Source: Hemileia vastatrix
Lineage: Eukaryota > Basidiomycota > Pucciniomycetes > Pucciniales > Zaghouaniaceae
Length of the DNA: 64,000 bases
Reading direction: 5' to 3'
Assembly: GCA_030280995.1 (NCBI GenBank)
Contig: JASXTE010000001.1
Span: 15,521,106-15,585,105, forward strand
Below are positions 1 through 9,983 of the stretch, piece by piece. Numbering within the stretch: the stretch's first letter is position 1; each line of letters starts with the position of its first letter. The translations under genes were made by a program, and so were the position numbers. The notes under the pieces are model-generated. The model saw only the letters and a program-made list of their open reading frames with translations, ran no database searches and was not told where the DNA came from.

Positions 1-457
1 TTCGTCCGAAATGAGGATAAACTACTTAATTTGTTTTGGTTTTTCTTAATTTGGCCTCTATGTATTTGTCCAGGATTTTTTTTTTCAATTCTTATCAGTC
101 TCTCTGGTTCAAGTCTCTATATAAAAAAGGGAGGCTGGGCCGCCTCAGGCGGCACCTCCAATGTCGGGTGGCCCGCCCGTAATGAAAAAAAAACAATCTT
201 AGTATAATGAAGATGGAAGAAAAGAAAAATTCAAGTGAAGATGGGTATTTTATTTAAAAGAAAATGAAGATAAAAATGAAAATTATTGGTTTTATTTCAC
301 TTCCGGCATGAGGTTAAACTGCAAAATAAAAAATATTTCTAAATTGGATTTTTTTTGGCTTTCAAGAATTTTAATGGTTTTTTAATGGTTTTGGTTTTTT
401 ATGGGAGAAGATTTGTGTTGGAAAATCCTTTTTGTAGAAGATACCCAGGGGCGGGGC

Positions 458-1945
458 TTCTAGATTTTATTTTGGCAAGTGTGGGGGTGACTGATTGGCT
501 GGCTGCTCTTTCAACAGTTACCACAGATTGTCTGTTTCCAACCCCTTCTCTTAATTTTGTTGAATTCTAGTATTGGTTTTTTTTCTTTAACAGGTTTTTA
601 GTCCACCATGACTTTGAACTGGAAATTCTTTTGGTATTCAAGCGTTGGACCCCTCATGCTTATTGGTTTTGTTTAATTTTGTTGGATGTTGTGTTTTTGT
701 TAGAAGGTACCTAGGGGAGGCTTCTAGATTTTATTTTTGGAAAGTGTGGGGGTAACTGATGAGCTGGCTGCTCTGTAGAACAGTTACCCAAGAATGTCTA
801 TTTCAAGCCTTTGGATTTTTTCTAGTTGAATTCTAGTGTTGTTTTTTTGTGATTCAGGTTTTTAGTCCTCTATGACTTTAAACTGGATTGCCTTGGATGT
901 CTTTTGGTACTTTTGGATTGGTGGTGGATCACTGGTGGTCTCCCATCATTTTTACTTATTGGAGGGAGCCCACCCAGTGATCTTTTCTGTTGACCTGGAG
1001 CTAGCTTGGCTATGTGGTTCTAGGGTGTTGGCTGTGAAAGTGGTGGATTCAAGATCATTTTCTTTTTTTCTCTTTTTTTTCTTTTTATTTTTTTATGGAG
1101 GCTATGTTTTTTCAAAGGCTCAAGATAGGGCTCTGGCAATGTTTTTAGTAGAAGAGGAGGAGTCAAAATAAAAATAAAAAAATTAATTTTTTTTTAGGTG
1201 TGACCACATCAAGGTGCACTTGGATGTGGGTAAGGTATCAGGGGGATCAGCTCATCAATTGGCTGGGGGATACCATTTTATTTTGTTTTATTTGTTAAAG
1301 GAGGTTAAATGTTTTGGCTTTGATGGTTTTTGGTTTGGGGATTTATGGGATATATCTTCAAAATTTTTTTTCTGGAAAGTCCTTCATGACTTTAAACTGA
1401 TCTTTTAATTATGGGCTCAAGATTTTTTTATGGAAAGTCCCCCAAGACTATAAACTGAGGATTTTTTTGGAGTCCCCCAAGACTTTAAACTGAAAATTCT
1501 GTTAGTCCCCCAAGACTTCAAACTAAGGGCTGTTAGTCCCCCAAGACTTTAAACTGAGGGTTGTATGTCCATCAAGACTTTAAACTGAAAATTCTGTTAG
1601 TCCTCTAAGACTTAAAACTGGCTGGTTGTTAAAGATTTATTCAAGAATTTAATTTTACTACTGAGGATCTAGTAGTCATCCAAGACTTTAAACTGGCTGG
1701 CTTCAAGATTTTGTCAAGAAGTAGTCCCTCAAGACTTTAAACTGAACACTGTGTTAGCCCCCCAAGACTTTAAACTGATGATTGTTGATGGTGTAGTCCC
1801 CCAAGACTATAAACTGAGGAATGGGAGGAAGTGTGAGGTGGAAGTTTAAAGGCAGAAGGATCCAAAAGGGAACTTCTGAATTTTGTAAAGGCAAGTTTGG
1901 GGGTGACTGATGGGCTGGCAGCTCTATATACAGTTACCCCAGAAA
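458..1945 (+). repeat. Three dispersed copies of a ~100-bp structured repeat
   Basis: Homologous segments near 458-545, 730-850 and 1877-1990 share the order: AT-rich lead, GGGGGTRACTGATGRGCTGG, GCTGCTCT, then CAGTTACC. The GGGTRACTG and CAGTTACCC parts are inverted repeats (486-522, 750-789, 1900-1940) with G-T wobble changes between copies, so an RNA hairpin is plausible. A degenerate copy lies in B3 near 45800-45890 on the other strand. Confidence 0.7.
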
Positions 1946-2162
1946 GTTAGTTACTTCTTTAAATCTTTTTCTGGTTGATCTCTGGTTCTGGGTTCTGTGA
2001 TTCAGGTTTTTGCAGTCCCCCAAGACTATAAACTGAGGATTTTTGGAGTCCCCCAAGACTATAAACTGAAGGCTGTTTGTCCCCAAAGACTTTAAACTGA
2101 GGGCTTTTAGTCCCCCAAGACTTTAAACTGAGGGTTGTGAGTCCCCCAAGACTATAAAATGA
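600..2162 (+). repeat. Hairpin minisatellite, 18 copies, in family-B 3' UTR
   Basis: I count 18 copies of a 23-bp unit, consensus AGTCCCCCAAGACT followed by TTTAAACTGA, starting near 600, 864 and 1378 and then dense from 1436 to 2162 at spacings of about 30-35 bp. Each copy can form a stem AGTC/GACT around a 6-nt loop; loop bases vary more than the stem and the TTTAAACTG tail. The related family-C array at 28310-28462 has GGTC/GACC instead. Confidence 0.85.
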
Positions 2163-2487
2163 GGAAATTTTTATGCTGGTAGAAGGTTATAGTCAGGAAG
2201 ACTTGTCAACTGGATATCAATTTTCATTGTTGGAAGCTGGTACAGCCAGATTTGGAATTCAGGAACAGAAGAAAGAGATTTTTTTTCACAGGGATAGATT
2301 GAATTTAAAGGCATGGTGCAAGAGAAGTTTTTAAGAAGAAGCTTGGATTGCTGGTTCAGAAGTTCACTTAGGATGGAATAGGATCTGGTGGAAGAGAGAA
2401 ATGGGCTGTTTGTAAAGATTCTGAAGAGGTGTTTTAACATGGTTTTTGGCAAAGTAAGAATGGGGACATTCTTGATTGGAGGGAGGA

Positions 2488-3411
2488 TGTGGTGATCCAA
2501 ACCTGGGTAGGCCTTTGAAATGCATATTTGGGGTATTTGGTATGTAGGGTGTTATTGGGGTTATGGTGTTATTAGTGGTTTTTTTCATCTTTAGGTGATA
2601 GTTAGTAGTTTTTATGGAGGGTTAAGCTAGGGTCACTTATTATGTCACAGATTAATTTCCTTTCTTTTCTCTTCATTTTGGTATCCCTTATGGGTGGTTA
2701 CCTTGTTTTATAGGGTAGTTATGGTGTTATTATTGGTATTTATTGGATGTTTATTGCTTAGTGGTGCTTATGTAGGCTTAAGAAAGGGTCACTTATTATG
2801 TCTCAGCTTATTTTCCTTTATTTTCTTTTCATTTTGGTATGTCTTATGTGTTTTTATCTTGTTTATTAGTGAAGTTTTGGGTTTTTAGGGTTTTTAGTGT
2901 TTTTATTGGTTGTATGGGTGTTTTAGGGCCTAGAAGCGGCCTGCCTGCCCCTAGGAGGCATCTCCGATGTCAGGCAGCCTTCCCGCCTCTGTTTTAGAAG
3001 GTTGGGGAGCGCTTCTGGAGGATTTTTATTCAATTTGGCTGGATTTTGGGTGGGGAATTGGTCAGGGTGGTCTGTGCACTGGCTGTATGATGTGTGTGTG
3101 GGAAAATTTATAGGGGGATCATCTTATCTCTTTACTTATCGCCTCTCTGTTACTCACTGTCTCATTGGCTTGTGTTTTGTTGGAATATATTACTGTTCAT
3201 TTCAACTCTTTATAGTAGTTTGTCTGGGACTATTATCTTCACTTTTAATGTGGTCAAGAGTGTTTAATTAGAGGGTCTAGAAAACAGATCTCCAATTTTC
3301 TGCAACAGGTAAATCTCACTAGTTTTTTCTAAAGGGACAGGGGATTTTCTCTCTGGTTTTCTCCAACTACCTTGGTCAAGGCCTATAGCTAGTACTATAG
3401 GATTGTCTACA
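2488..3411 (+). repeat. Family-B LTR (924 bp)
   Basis: The LTR starts TGTGGTGATCC after a purine tract and ends GATTGTCTACA. Its last 500 bp match the end of the B2 LTR at 48428-49521, including GAAGGTTGGGGAGCGCTTC and GCCTATAGCTAGTACTATAG. It has the TG...CA ends of an LTR. A GC-rich patch at 2932-2995 recurs in B2 at 48880-48945 and in the 3' UTR at 131-178. Confidence 0.8.
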
Positions 3412-4042
3412 ACGGTAGTCAGGATCATCTTCAGATGAGCAATGTTAAAAAGCTGGAGGGGATTGATTGCATTAAAGTACAGGTGTGTTGGGAGGATTAC
3501 TTAATTTTTGAGAACCAGATGTTATATTATTAGTAGTATCATGTATAAACCAAGGGTTGAAATCAACTTGGGAACCAAAAAGATTTTCCATTTCCTCATA
3601 GAAAGGACACAAGACAATGAGATTTTCCAAAACTGTAGTAATTCTAATATCCAAATCTTTATCATCAATACCAAAGCCAGTGGAAGTGGAAGTGAAATGA
3701 GCCTTTTTATATTTGGATTGATAAATTTTGAACCTCTCCTTCTTTTGCTTAGGATTTATATCAACTCTCCCCTTTGTTTTCTTTTTTACTTCATCTTTCA
3801 TTAAAAAGAAGCCATTGACCTTTGATGAAGGTGGAAATCCAATTTGGGTGGACTTCTCACAATCAAAACATGCATCATAGTTTGATTTAATTTTTAAGAA
3901 GTTGATGATGATGAGACAATATTCCTTTTTTTAGCTTTCTAGACTTTGATTTCTCAGGTGAGGGGCTTGCATTACCGCATGAACCTTGTGATGTAGCATT
4001 TTTTTGTGTTGCATTTTGAGTGTTGGATTTTTTGGGGGGCAT
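3412..4042 (-). pseudogene. Myb/SANT-like Harbinger accessory protein, broken (H1)
   Basis: Start ATG at 4042 (MPPKKSNTQ), matching the MPPRHSKSQ start of the better copy at 29993. A basic, serine-rich N-terminus precedes the helix-rich DNA-binding region, including SKVNGFFLMKDEV, RVDINPKQKKERFKIYQSKY and then CPFYEEMENLFG. A one-base change near 3925 breaks the frame between the N-terminus and that region. The reading continues to DDPDY at 3412, where the B1 LTR interrupts it. In PIF/Harbinger elements a Myb-like protein partners the DDE transposase in the nucleus and binds the element ends; that role is inferred from the family. Confidence 0.75.
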
Positions 4043-4405
4043 GATGAAACTAGTATTTTACAAGAAAATATATTAAGACATTTAAAAATTAAAAAAAGAA
4101 GAAAATAAAAATGCCTGGTTAAAATGTTGCAACAAAATGTTTTAAATCTCACTGAAGAGTGTGTGCCAACAATTGATGAGCGAATGCAGGTCTGGGTGTC
4201 AATTTTGACAGGGACAAGGTGGGAAAGGAAGGGATGATGTGGGGAACATGTGGTTGTGAAAAAAAATTGGGAAAAAAATTCTGATTTGAGGTCATAACTG
4301 AAACCCATTTATGAAATAAGTGACTTTTTTGAAAAATTTAAATGCTGATTTGGTTTGAAATCTACACTTAAGATAAGTGTGGATATTCCAGAACTGACAC
4401 CCTCT
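3412..4405 (-). mobile_element. PIF/Harbinger-like copy H1, 5' end only
   Basis: The 5' terminus on the minus strand reads AGAGGGTGTCAG from base 4405 inward, followed by a near-palindrome (about 4362-4390) like the one in the H3 and H5 ends. The base triplet outside the end is ATT, as at H5. The copy holds the first part of the Myb-like gene and is cut at 3411 by the B1 LTR; the remainder should lie left of B1, outside the window. Confidence 0.75.
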
Positions 4406-4450
4406 ATTTTACATAATAGGGGGTATCAATTTTAATGGAATCTGAAATAA

Positions 4451-4597
4451 GGGATCAGGAATTTTTTTCCTGGAATCAGACATTATTAATTGCAGAATAT
4501 TCTTATCCACTAGCCCTGGGGCTAGTCGATAAGGAATCTACAATAATGCATTATCCCATCTCTTATACCCTAATTTCCATTCCTGATTCCTGATCCC
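4451..4597. repeat. Subterminal inverted repeat of H2
   Basis: GGGATCAGGAAT at 4451-4462 is inverted as ATTCCTGATCCC at 4586-4597, and an inner hairpin CTAGCCC-TG-GGGCTAG lies between them. It sits just inside the left end of H2, so it could be a transposase-binding or foldback structure, or a small nested foldback element. Confidence 0.6.
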
Positions 4598-4852
4598 AAA
4601 CTCATCACATCCATGATTTATTTTTAAGAAAGTAATTGCGGCTTCCATCCTTATGGATCTCATCACTATATGATACTTAATTTTGGTGGCAAACACATAA
4701 AATATTTTCTCATCTTTATATGTCTCTTCACTCTGTGATACTTAATTTTTGTGGAGAACATATAGAATTTTTTTCTATCTACACACCCCATCTTCTCATT
4801 TGGTGGCAAATTCCCACTTTCGACTCATCACCTTAACCTTCTACCAAAAACA

Positions 4853-5105
4853 ATGAAGCACCTCTCTACTAGGAAGCAACTTCACACAGCTATGAATGCT
4901 ATCACTTTAGTTTTGGCTGCAGACTCTGACTCTGACTCTGGGTTTGAAGACACTTTAGCTTATATGTCTTTTCATTGATATTTGTGAAGAAGAGAATCCC
5001 AGACCTGCACCAGCTCTTCCCTCCATTGAATCACAAAACATTCTTTCCACCAGCATATGCTTGTCATTATTTCAACCACCCTCCAAAATTTTGAAAAACA
5101 GCCCT
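4853..5105 (+). pseudogene. Harbinger transposase N-terminus, degenerate (H2)
   Basis: From the ATG at 4853 the frame reads MKHLSTRKQLHTAMNAITLV and then an acidic serine-aspartate stretch (DSDSDSGFEDTLAYMS), resembling the N-terminus of the H5 transposase (AMIFMALELLLDSGCDSDSD and following). A stop occurs at 4976, and traces such as RIPDLHQLF are seen only after frame changes. Position about 435 bp inside the element end and strand both fit the H5 arrangement. No catalytic region is recognisable downstream. Confidence 0.5.
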
Positions 5106-5935
5106 TTTATTTTTTTCTTCATACTCTCCAAATGTTCAACTTCTGTGCTTTATTCACTGGGTTTTGTGTTTTTTTTTGAATTTTCATTTTTATTTTGAAT
5201 TTATGCTGAATGTCTCTTTTTTGGATGTCTTTTGTTTTCATTCACCATCTCAACATGACATCACATATTTTATGAAATTTCATAATTTTTAACTGTTTCT
5301 TTTTTCATTTCTCCCTCATATCCTTTTACTCTTCTCCTCCAACATTTCTCAATGAATTTGGTTTCATTTTTTTCTCATCTAATATCTCCAGGTAAGTCAT
5401 TTTATTCTTTTTTTGATTTTTTGATTGCTAATTATATTTTTTTTTGTTTTTTTCAGTTTTATTTATTTATTTTTTGCATCTAAACTTTTTTTGTAAGTGG
5501 TTATTTTTGATTTCAATGGTAAAATGTACCTTTTTTTTCTCTCCCTCTTTACTTTCTTTTTTAGCTCCATCACCCTACTCTTCATCCCTCCTTGGCATGT
5601 TCATTACCCCCCTTTCCCCTATTTCACTTTTTTTTGACTCCATGTCATTAAAACACATACATTTCACATTCTTTATGCATTTCACTTACTCAATATTCAA
5701 TTTGTCCGAAATTCCAACATCAATCTTTCTCTCTCTATTTTTCCTACTTTTCAATCAAGGTAAGTTTCATCTCCTTTTTTTCATGCATATATAATATTTC
5801 ACTCCTTCTCTGAAGATTTATAACTTAAATATATGTATAACTCATATCTGGATAACAGTGAGCATATGAAACTCCTCTTTTTTCATCTCCATTACCACTT
5901 TTCAAGTTTTAAAATAATTTTGAAAATCAGATGTG
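5106..5935. other. T-rich decayed interior of H2, no gene seen
   Basis: Pyrimidine-rich, low-complexity sequence where the catalytic part of the transposase would be expected by comparison with H5. No HARBI1-type motif can be read in any frame. I treat the open frame here as chance in T-rich DNA. Confidence 0.5.
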
Positions 5936-6252
5936 TAATTAGGTTTAGGTTTATTCAAATCTGATGTTATTTTAACCGCAGATTATTTTGAAGGATACCT
6001 TTTATTTCCCACAAACAGATTATAATTTGGTTCAGTGGTTGCTGAGATATTGACTGTTAAAGTTGAGCCTTTTTTTCCCAATTTAAATTTTTAAATTTAA
6101 TGTTTTAATGTGAAATATTAGGTTTATGTTTATTTAAATCACATTTCCTTTAACTGAAGATTCTCCTGAAGCCTATCCTTCATTTTCATAAACGGATTTT
6201 AATTTAGTTTATTGGTTGCTGAAATATTGACTATTAAAGTTGAGCATTTTTT
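5936..6252 (-). repeat. Tandem repeat inside H2, about 1.8 copies of ~180 bp
   Basis: Two units starting near 5940 and 6118 share ATTAGGTTTA, a central AACNGAAGATT-like part and GGTTGCTGARATATTGACT. The reverse complement matches the three-copy, 300-bp repeat of H3 (13084-13735), for example GATAGGCTTCAG and GTGAAAATCTCAGCAACCA-like segments. The repeat is thus part of this transposon family. Confidence 0.7.
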
Positions 6253-6325
6253 TTCAAATATCACACATGTTATTTTTTATTTTTTATTGCACAATTAAAG
6301 AATAAGGCTTTTTAAACTCTTGTCT

Positions 6326-6752
6326 GATGATTATCTAGGATTTTATATCACAAATCATAGAATCACTCAATTATTTCTAAGATTTGTGATATAAAATCCA
6401 AAAGTAACATTTTGGTTTTCATAACAAGATTTATACTGACAAGAATGACTCCAATTATCTTACTTTGAAGATTTTCTCTTATATTAATCCTAATACTGGA
6501 CAACCTATTCCTTCCCCAGCTAAAATAAAAGGTCATGGGTTATACTTTTTGGATCAAAACTGTATAATCAATTTTTGATTGGGAACTTGAATCATCAAAA
6601 CTATTTGGAACTCTTCTTAGAGTCATCATCAAACAAACAAAGCTCCACCTGGATTGGAATCTTGTCAAGAGTTTACACATTTCAAATGTTCTTTTCAAAT
6701 CAGTCAAAACTTAATACACCAAAGAAACCAGGTAAAAAAAGAAGGTAAATTT
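6326..6752 (+). pseudogene. 2OG-Fe(II) (TET/JBP-like) oxygenase C-terminal half (H2)
   Basis: From 6417 the frame reads FHNKIYTDKNDSNYL, IFSYINPNTGQPI, PSPAKIKGHGLYF, three stops around a degraded core, then NKAPPGLESCQEF and FQISQNLIHQ near 6735. It aligns residue for residue with the H5 gene (FHN, stop, IHTDSNDANYL; GLESCQDF; FQISQKLIQQ). The metal-binding HxD of H5 (HTD) is YTD here, so this copy is dead. The gene lies on the strand opposite the Myb gene and ends facing it, as in H5. A 62-bp foldback (6338-6399) interrupts the part upstream of FHN. Confidence 0.65.
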
Positions 6753-6779
6753 AAAAGATATAAAAAAACTTTATGTAGA

Positions 6780-7250
6780 TCAAAAAAGTATGGGGATGAG
6801 TAGAGTCATCAAATATTTTTTATTTTTTCCTAAATTTTTTACAATTAACTCTAATATTTCAAATTCCAAAAATAAAGCAATGGGACAATGACCCTGTGTT
6901 GTATAAACAGTAATCATGACAAACTTTATTTGTTTCATGAGGTTCCTTGGCCTACACTTGTGGAAAGTCCCAAACATTTGTTTCTAGATGTATCCACATT
7001 TCAGCTAGAGGAATTTTCATTACTTTAAAACTAAAAAAATTGATATATAATAGCTGTTTATATATTATTTTATGTAATTATATTAAGTTTTGGTGATTTT
7101 CACCCCTTACTTCAATGAAATGCAGGGGAGAGTATTGCCAAATTTTCAAATCTGACATGTGAAATTGATGACTTAGAAAAACTTTGGTGATACCCACCCC
7201 TTGCTTCAATAAACTGCAGGGGAGGGTATTGCCAAATTTTTAAAACAGAT
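6780..7250. other. Conserved intergenic block between convergent Harbinger genes (H2)
   Basis: This segment matches 12390-12830 in H3 and 31550-31990 in H5. It has two parts: a ~150-bp block containing TTTGGGACTTTCCACA and ATACAACACA (on the minus strand here), and a repeated ~95-bp unit able to form a hairpin. The clearest hairpin is 7186-7233: GGTGATACCC-A-CCCCT pairs with AGGGG-A-GGGTATTGCC. Lying between two tail-to-tail genes, it may serve as shared 3' ends; a short protein frame on the minus strand (6780-6977) is an alternative. Confidence 0.55.
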
Positions 7251-7647
7251 ATAGAGTTTTGTTAACTTAGCTGTATTTATAAAAGTAAATTTAATTATTT
7301 GAATGTAAAGAAGAAAAAATGTATGAGTTTTTCATTTTTTTTTTGAAAAAAAAATCATCTAGAATCAAGACCGTTAAAAAGTCAGCACATTTTTAATTAT
7401 CACCAAAATGAAATAAAACAAAATTTATTTAACAAAAAAAATAGATAATCTAAAATGTTTCAATAAAATAGTTCACAAATCAGTGAGGAGTGTGTGCCAA
7501 TGATTGATTATTAGCTTAAAGGCATTCTAACAAGAAAAATTCATAAATGAAATAAAAAAACTAGTTATCAAACATTTTCATTAAGCTTTAAATTTCCTCA
7601 GTAGATTTATTAGCTTTAAAACATTCTCTCAAGAAATCTTTCTTTTT

Positions 7648-8920
7648 TTAACCATCTCCAAGTTGATACTTGAGTTTTGTTTGATCCAATAGAAAATTGT
7701 ACTCTAGAGCCTTCTTGCCTTCCTTTATCTCAAATTTCTTCACCTCCAAGTCATGTGCCCTCTCATCCCTCTTTAAAGAAAGCTCAAACTTCTTCTCCTC
7801 TAAGTCATGTACCCTCCAATCCCTCTGCAAAGAAAGCTCAAATTTCTTTGCCTCCAAGTCTTGTGCCCTATCATCCCTTTTTAAAGAAAGCTTGTGTTGT
7901 TTCTTTTGAAAGTTGAGAGTATATCTTGCAACTTCAACTTTACCTAGAGTGAAAAGGAATATTAACAAAAGAAAAGAAAAGCTCACTTAATTATTAAGAG
8001 GTATGCTATCACTTATCAGATTCACGTTTCACCAGAAAATCATCAATGGAAGAAAAAGGGGTTTGGAAAAACTATTTCTGTTTCACTTTCTATGACTGTT
8101 GAGATTCAAATTAGTTGATGCTATTAGCTTCTTTTTGGAGGTAACATTTTCCTCTTCATCATTGATGGTAGCTTCAAATTCATTTGCTTGATGATCCTGG
8201 GTTTTTTCATTAGCCTTTTTAGAAATAAAAAAAATAAAACAACTAGAGAATAAATAAAAACTTACTGGAGTGGGATCATGTTGTTTATATCACCTTAAGG
8301 ATATATTGGAATGCTACCTAGATTTTTTGAGTTTAGAACAGGGGAGGATTGAGTGAGGTAAGAGGATGGGAAAAGATTTCTTTTGACATCATGTTCGGAG
8401 ATAGAATCTTCACCATCCAACATGTTGGCAGGATTAACATCAGCCTGCTCCCCAAAAATAGCATCCATCTCTATAAATTATGGACATAGAGATTCAAGTT
8501 TATCATCTATGGATTTTATTCCCTTACTGATATTGATGTTTGTAATACTAAAACCAGTAAAAAATAAAAGAGTTTATTCCTTCTTGTATTTGACTTGGTA
8601 ATGCTTGAAATTTTCAGACATATTTTTAGGCAAAAGATCAATCCTTCCCTTTGTCTTGTTTTGTAATTCATTGGCCATTAGAAGATACACATTGACTTTT
8701 GATGAAGAGGGCCATCCTACTTTAGTTGCGTTCTCAGTACCAAAAAAAGAATCATAATTAGTTTTAATTTTCAGCCAGTTGATAAATGAGATGATCATAT
8801 TTTTTTATTTGAACAGTCTTTGATTTCTCAGCTGAGCGGGGGAAGGAGGAAGTAATGGGATTTGAAGAGCAACAGGGGGAAGGATGCCTTTGAGAAGATC
8901 TTTGATGACAGTTTGGCATT
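7648..8920 (-). pseudogene. Myb/SANT-like Harbinger accessory protein, broken (H2)
   Basis: Start ATG at 8920 (MPNCHQRSSQ). The DNA-binding region follows at 8798-8574 (INWLKIKTN, SKVNVYLLMANEL, GRIDLLPKNMSENFKHYQ). The C-terminus at 7986-7648 is a charged coiled-coil segment with three tandem copies of a unit like RDxRAHDLEEKKFELSLK, ending KLKYQLGDG. H5 carries only one such unit (QALDLEEKKIEAEQ), so repeat number varies. The middle (8000-8570) is broken by stops and probable introns. The start codon lies 11 bp from the edge of the C1 LTR, which separates the gene from its promoter. Confidence 0.7.
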
Positions 8921-8931
8921 TGGAATCTTAG

Positions 8932-9983
8932 TACAGCTCTAAAAGTCTATTTATAATCTTTATTGGGAATATGACGGTGATCAGAGAAGCCCAATTAGCT
9001 TAAAATATTTTATTATTAAATGAAAAATGAAGTTGAAAAAGTCAAGATAATAATGTTTGGTAAGATTTATTAAGTTCACGGGTCATATGATATTTTACGG
9101 CAGAAAAATTGATTTTTAAAAATGTCAAGAAGCTTAAGAGCCTTTGGGAATTTTCTCTGAATTTTTACCATTTTTTTTATATTTTTAATTGATTTTTAAA
9201 GATTTATTAAATTATTTACGTTTTTTAAAAATCACTTAACTTTGATGATTTTTCACAGGGTGAATAGAGCTGCACAGACTACGAAAATTTATTAGAAATG
9301 TTAAGGAGAAGTAGCTCTATCATGTGTAATTTTTCTAGATTTTTAATTATAGATTTAAGGTTCTAATTGAGTCCAGAGGTCCGGACAAGCTCTGGATGAA
9401 TTCGGCCTGCGCTCCAGAGGGAAGGAGGGCACGTGACTGATTAATATGCATATAAGGCTGTAGACTCAAAATTATTCAGGAGAGGATGCAAGATAAAAAA
9501 CAGAGAGATAGATGAATATTACAACCATTATTCATATTTTTCTTTTTTCAACAAAATAATTAATTATTTATAATACCCTTATAAAATAACAATTTTACAT
9601 AACACTTTAAATATTTTACTCAACAACTCTTAAACATTAACATATAGGGTATCATTATAAAGGTCTCAACTCCAGGGACTCATTTATAGTATCTGTTTTC
9701 AAAAATTATTAAAATCTAAAAACATTAAAACTTCATTCTTTTAAAATATTGTTTCTGGTGTAACTTTATTGTTGCATTTCAGTTGTTTTGCACAGAAGAA
9801 CCGCTCAATAATCCTAACAAGCATTAATTAGAAAGGGTTTCATTCTTTATTATTATCAAGTAGACTTTTAAGCTTATTGATCTAAAAAACTCACAAATTC
9901 ATTTAGAGGGACAGGTTTTTCTCTGATTATCCAACTCCTTCGGATTCAGCTTACAGCAAGGTGACTGTAAGAGTCTACCTACA
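8932..9983 (+). repeat. Solo LTR of family C (C1)
   Basis: It matches the C2 LTR at 13736-15075 minus its MITE, including TCTAATTGAGTC, GGACAAGCTCTGG and the ending GAGTC..CTACA at 9983. A TATAAGG box near 9450 corresponds to the C2 box near 14565. No internal sequence adjoins either end and H2 resumes on both sides, so this is a solo LTR left by recombination. The left edge (about 8932) is approximate; no target duplication is visible. Confidence 0.7.

Larger units (their letters stand above)
1..3411 (+). mobile_element. Ty3/Gypsy family B, 3' UTR plus 3' LTR (copy B1)
   Basis: The window opens where the integrase stop of element B2 lies: the ATGAGGATAAACTA motif near base 12 also follows the B2 stop at 56137. 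Bases 1-2487 are a long 3' untranslated region with no convincing ORF. It holds 18 copies of a hairpin-forming repeat, three copies of a larger repeat, and a block at 1208-1275 shared with 56351-56425. A purine-rich stretch, GATTGGAGGGAGGA, ends at 2487 and is the likely polypurine tract for the LTR at 2488. The right edge cuts the Myb gene of H1. Coding sequence and 5' LTR lie outside the window. Confidence 0.8.

Noticed and set aside
872..1171. 99-codon open frame on the + strand
   Set aside because: Lies in the family-B 3' UTR, has a poly-phenylalanine run from T-tracts and is not shared with B2.
1436..2162. CRISPR array
   Set aside because: Repeats are 23 bp with related, not unique, spacers and lie in a retrotransposon 3' UTR of a eukaryote.
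5444..5794. 116-codon frame in T-rich DNA
   Set aside because: Composition-driven (Phe/Leu/Ser); occupies the decayed transposase part of H2 without its motifs.
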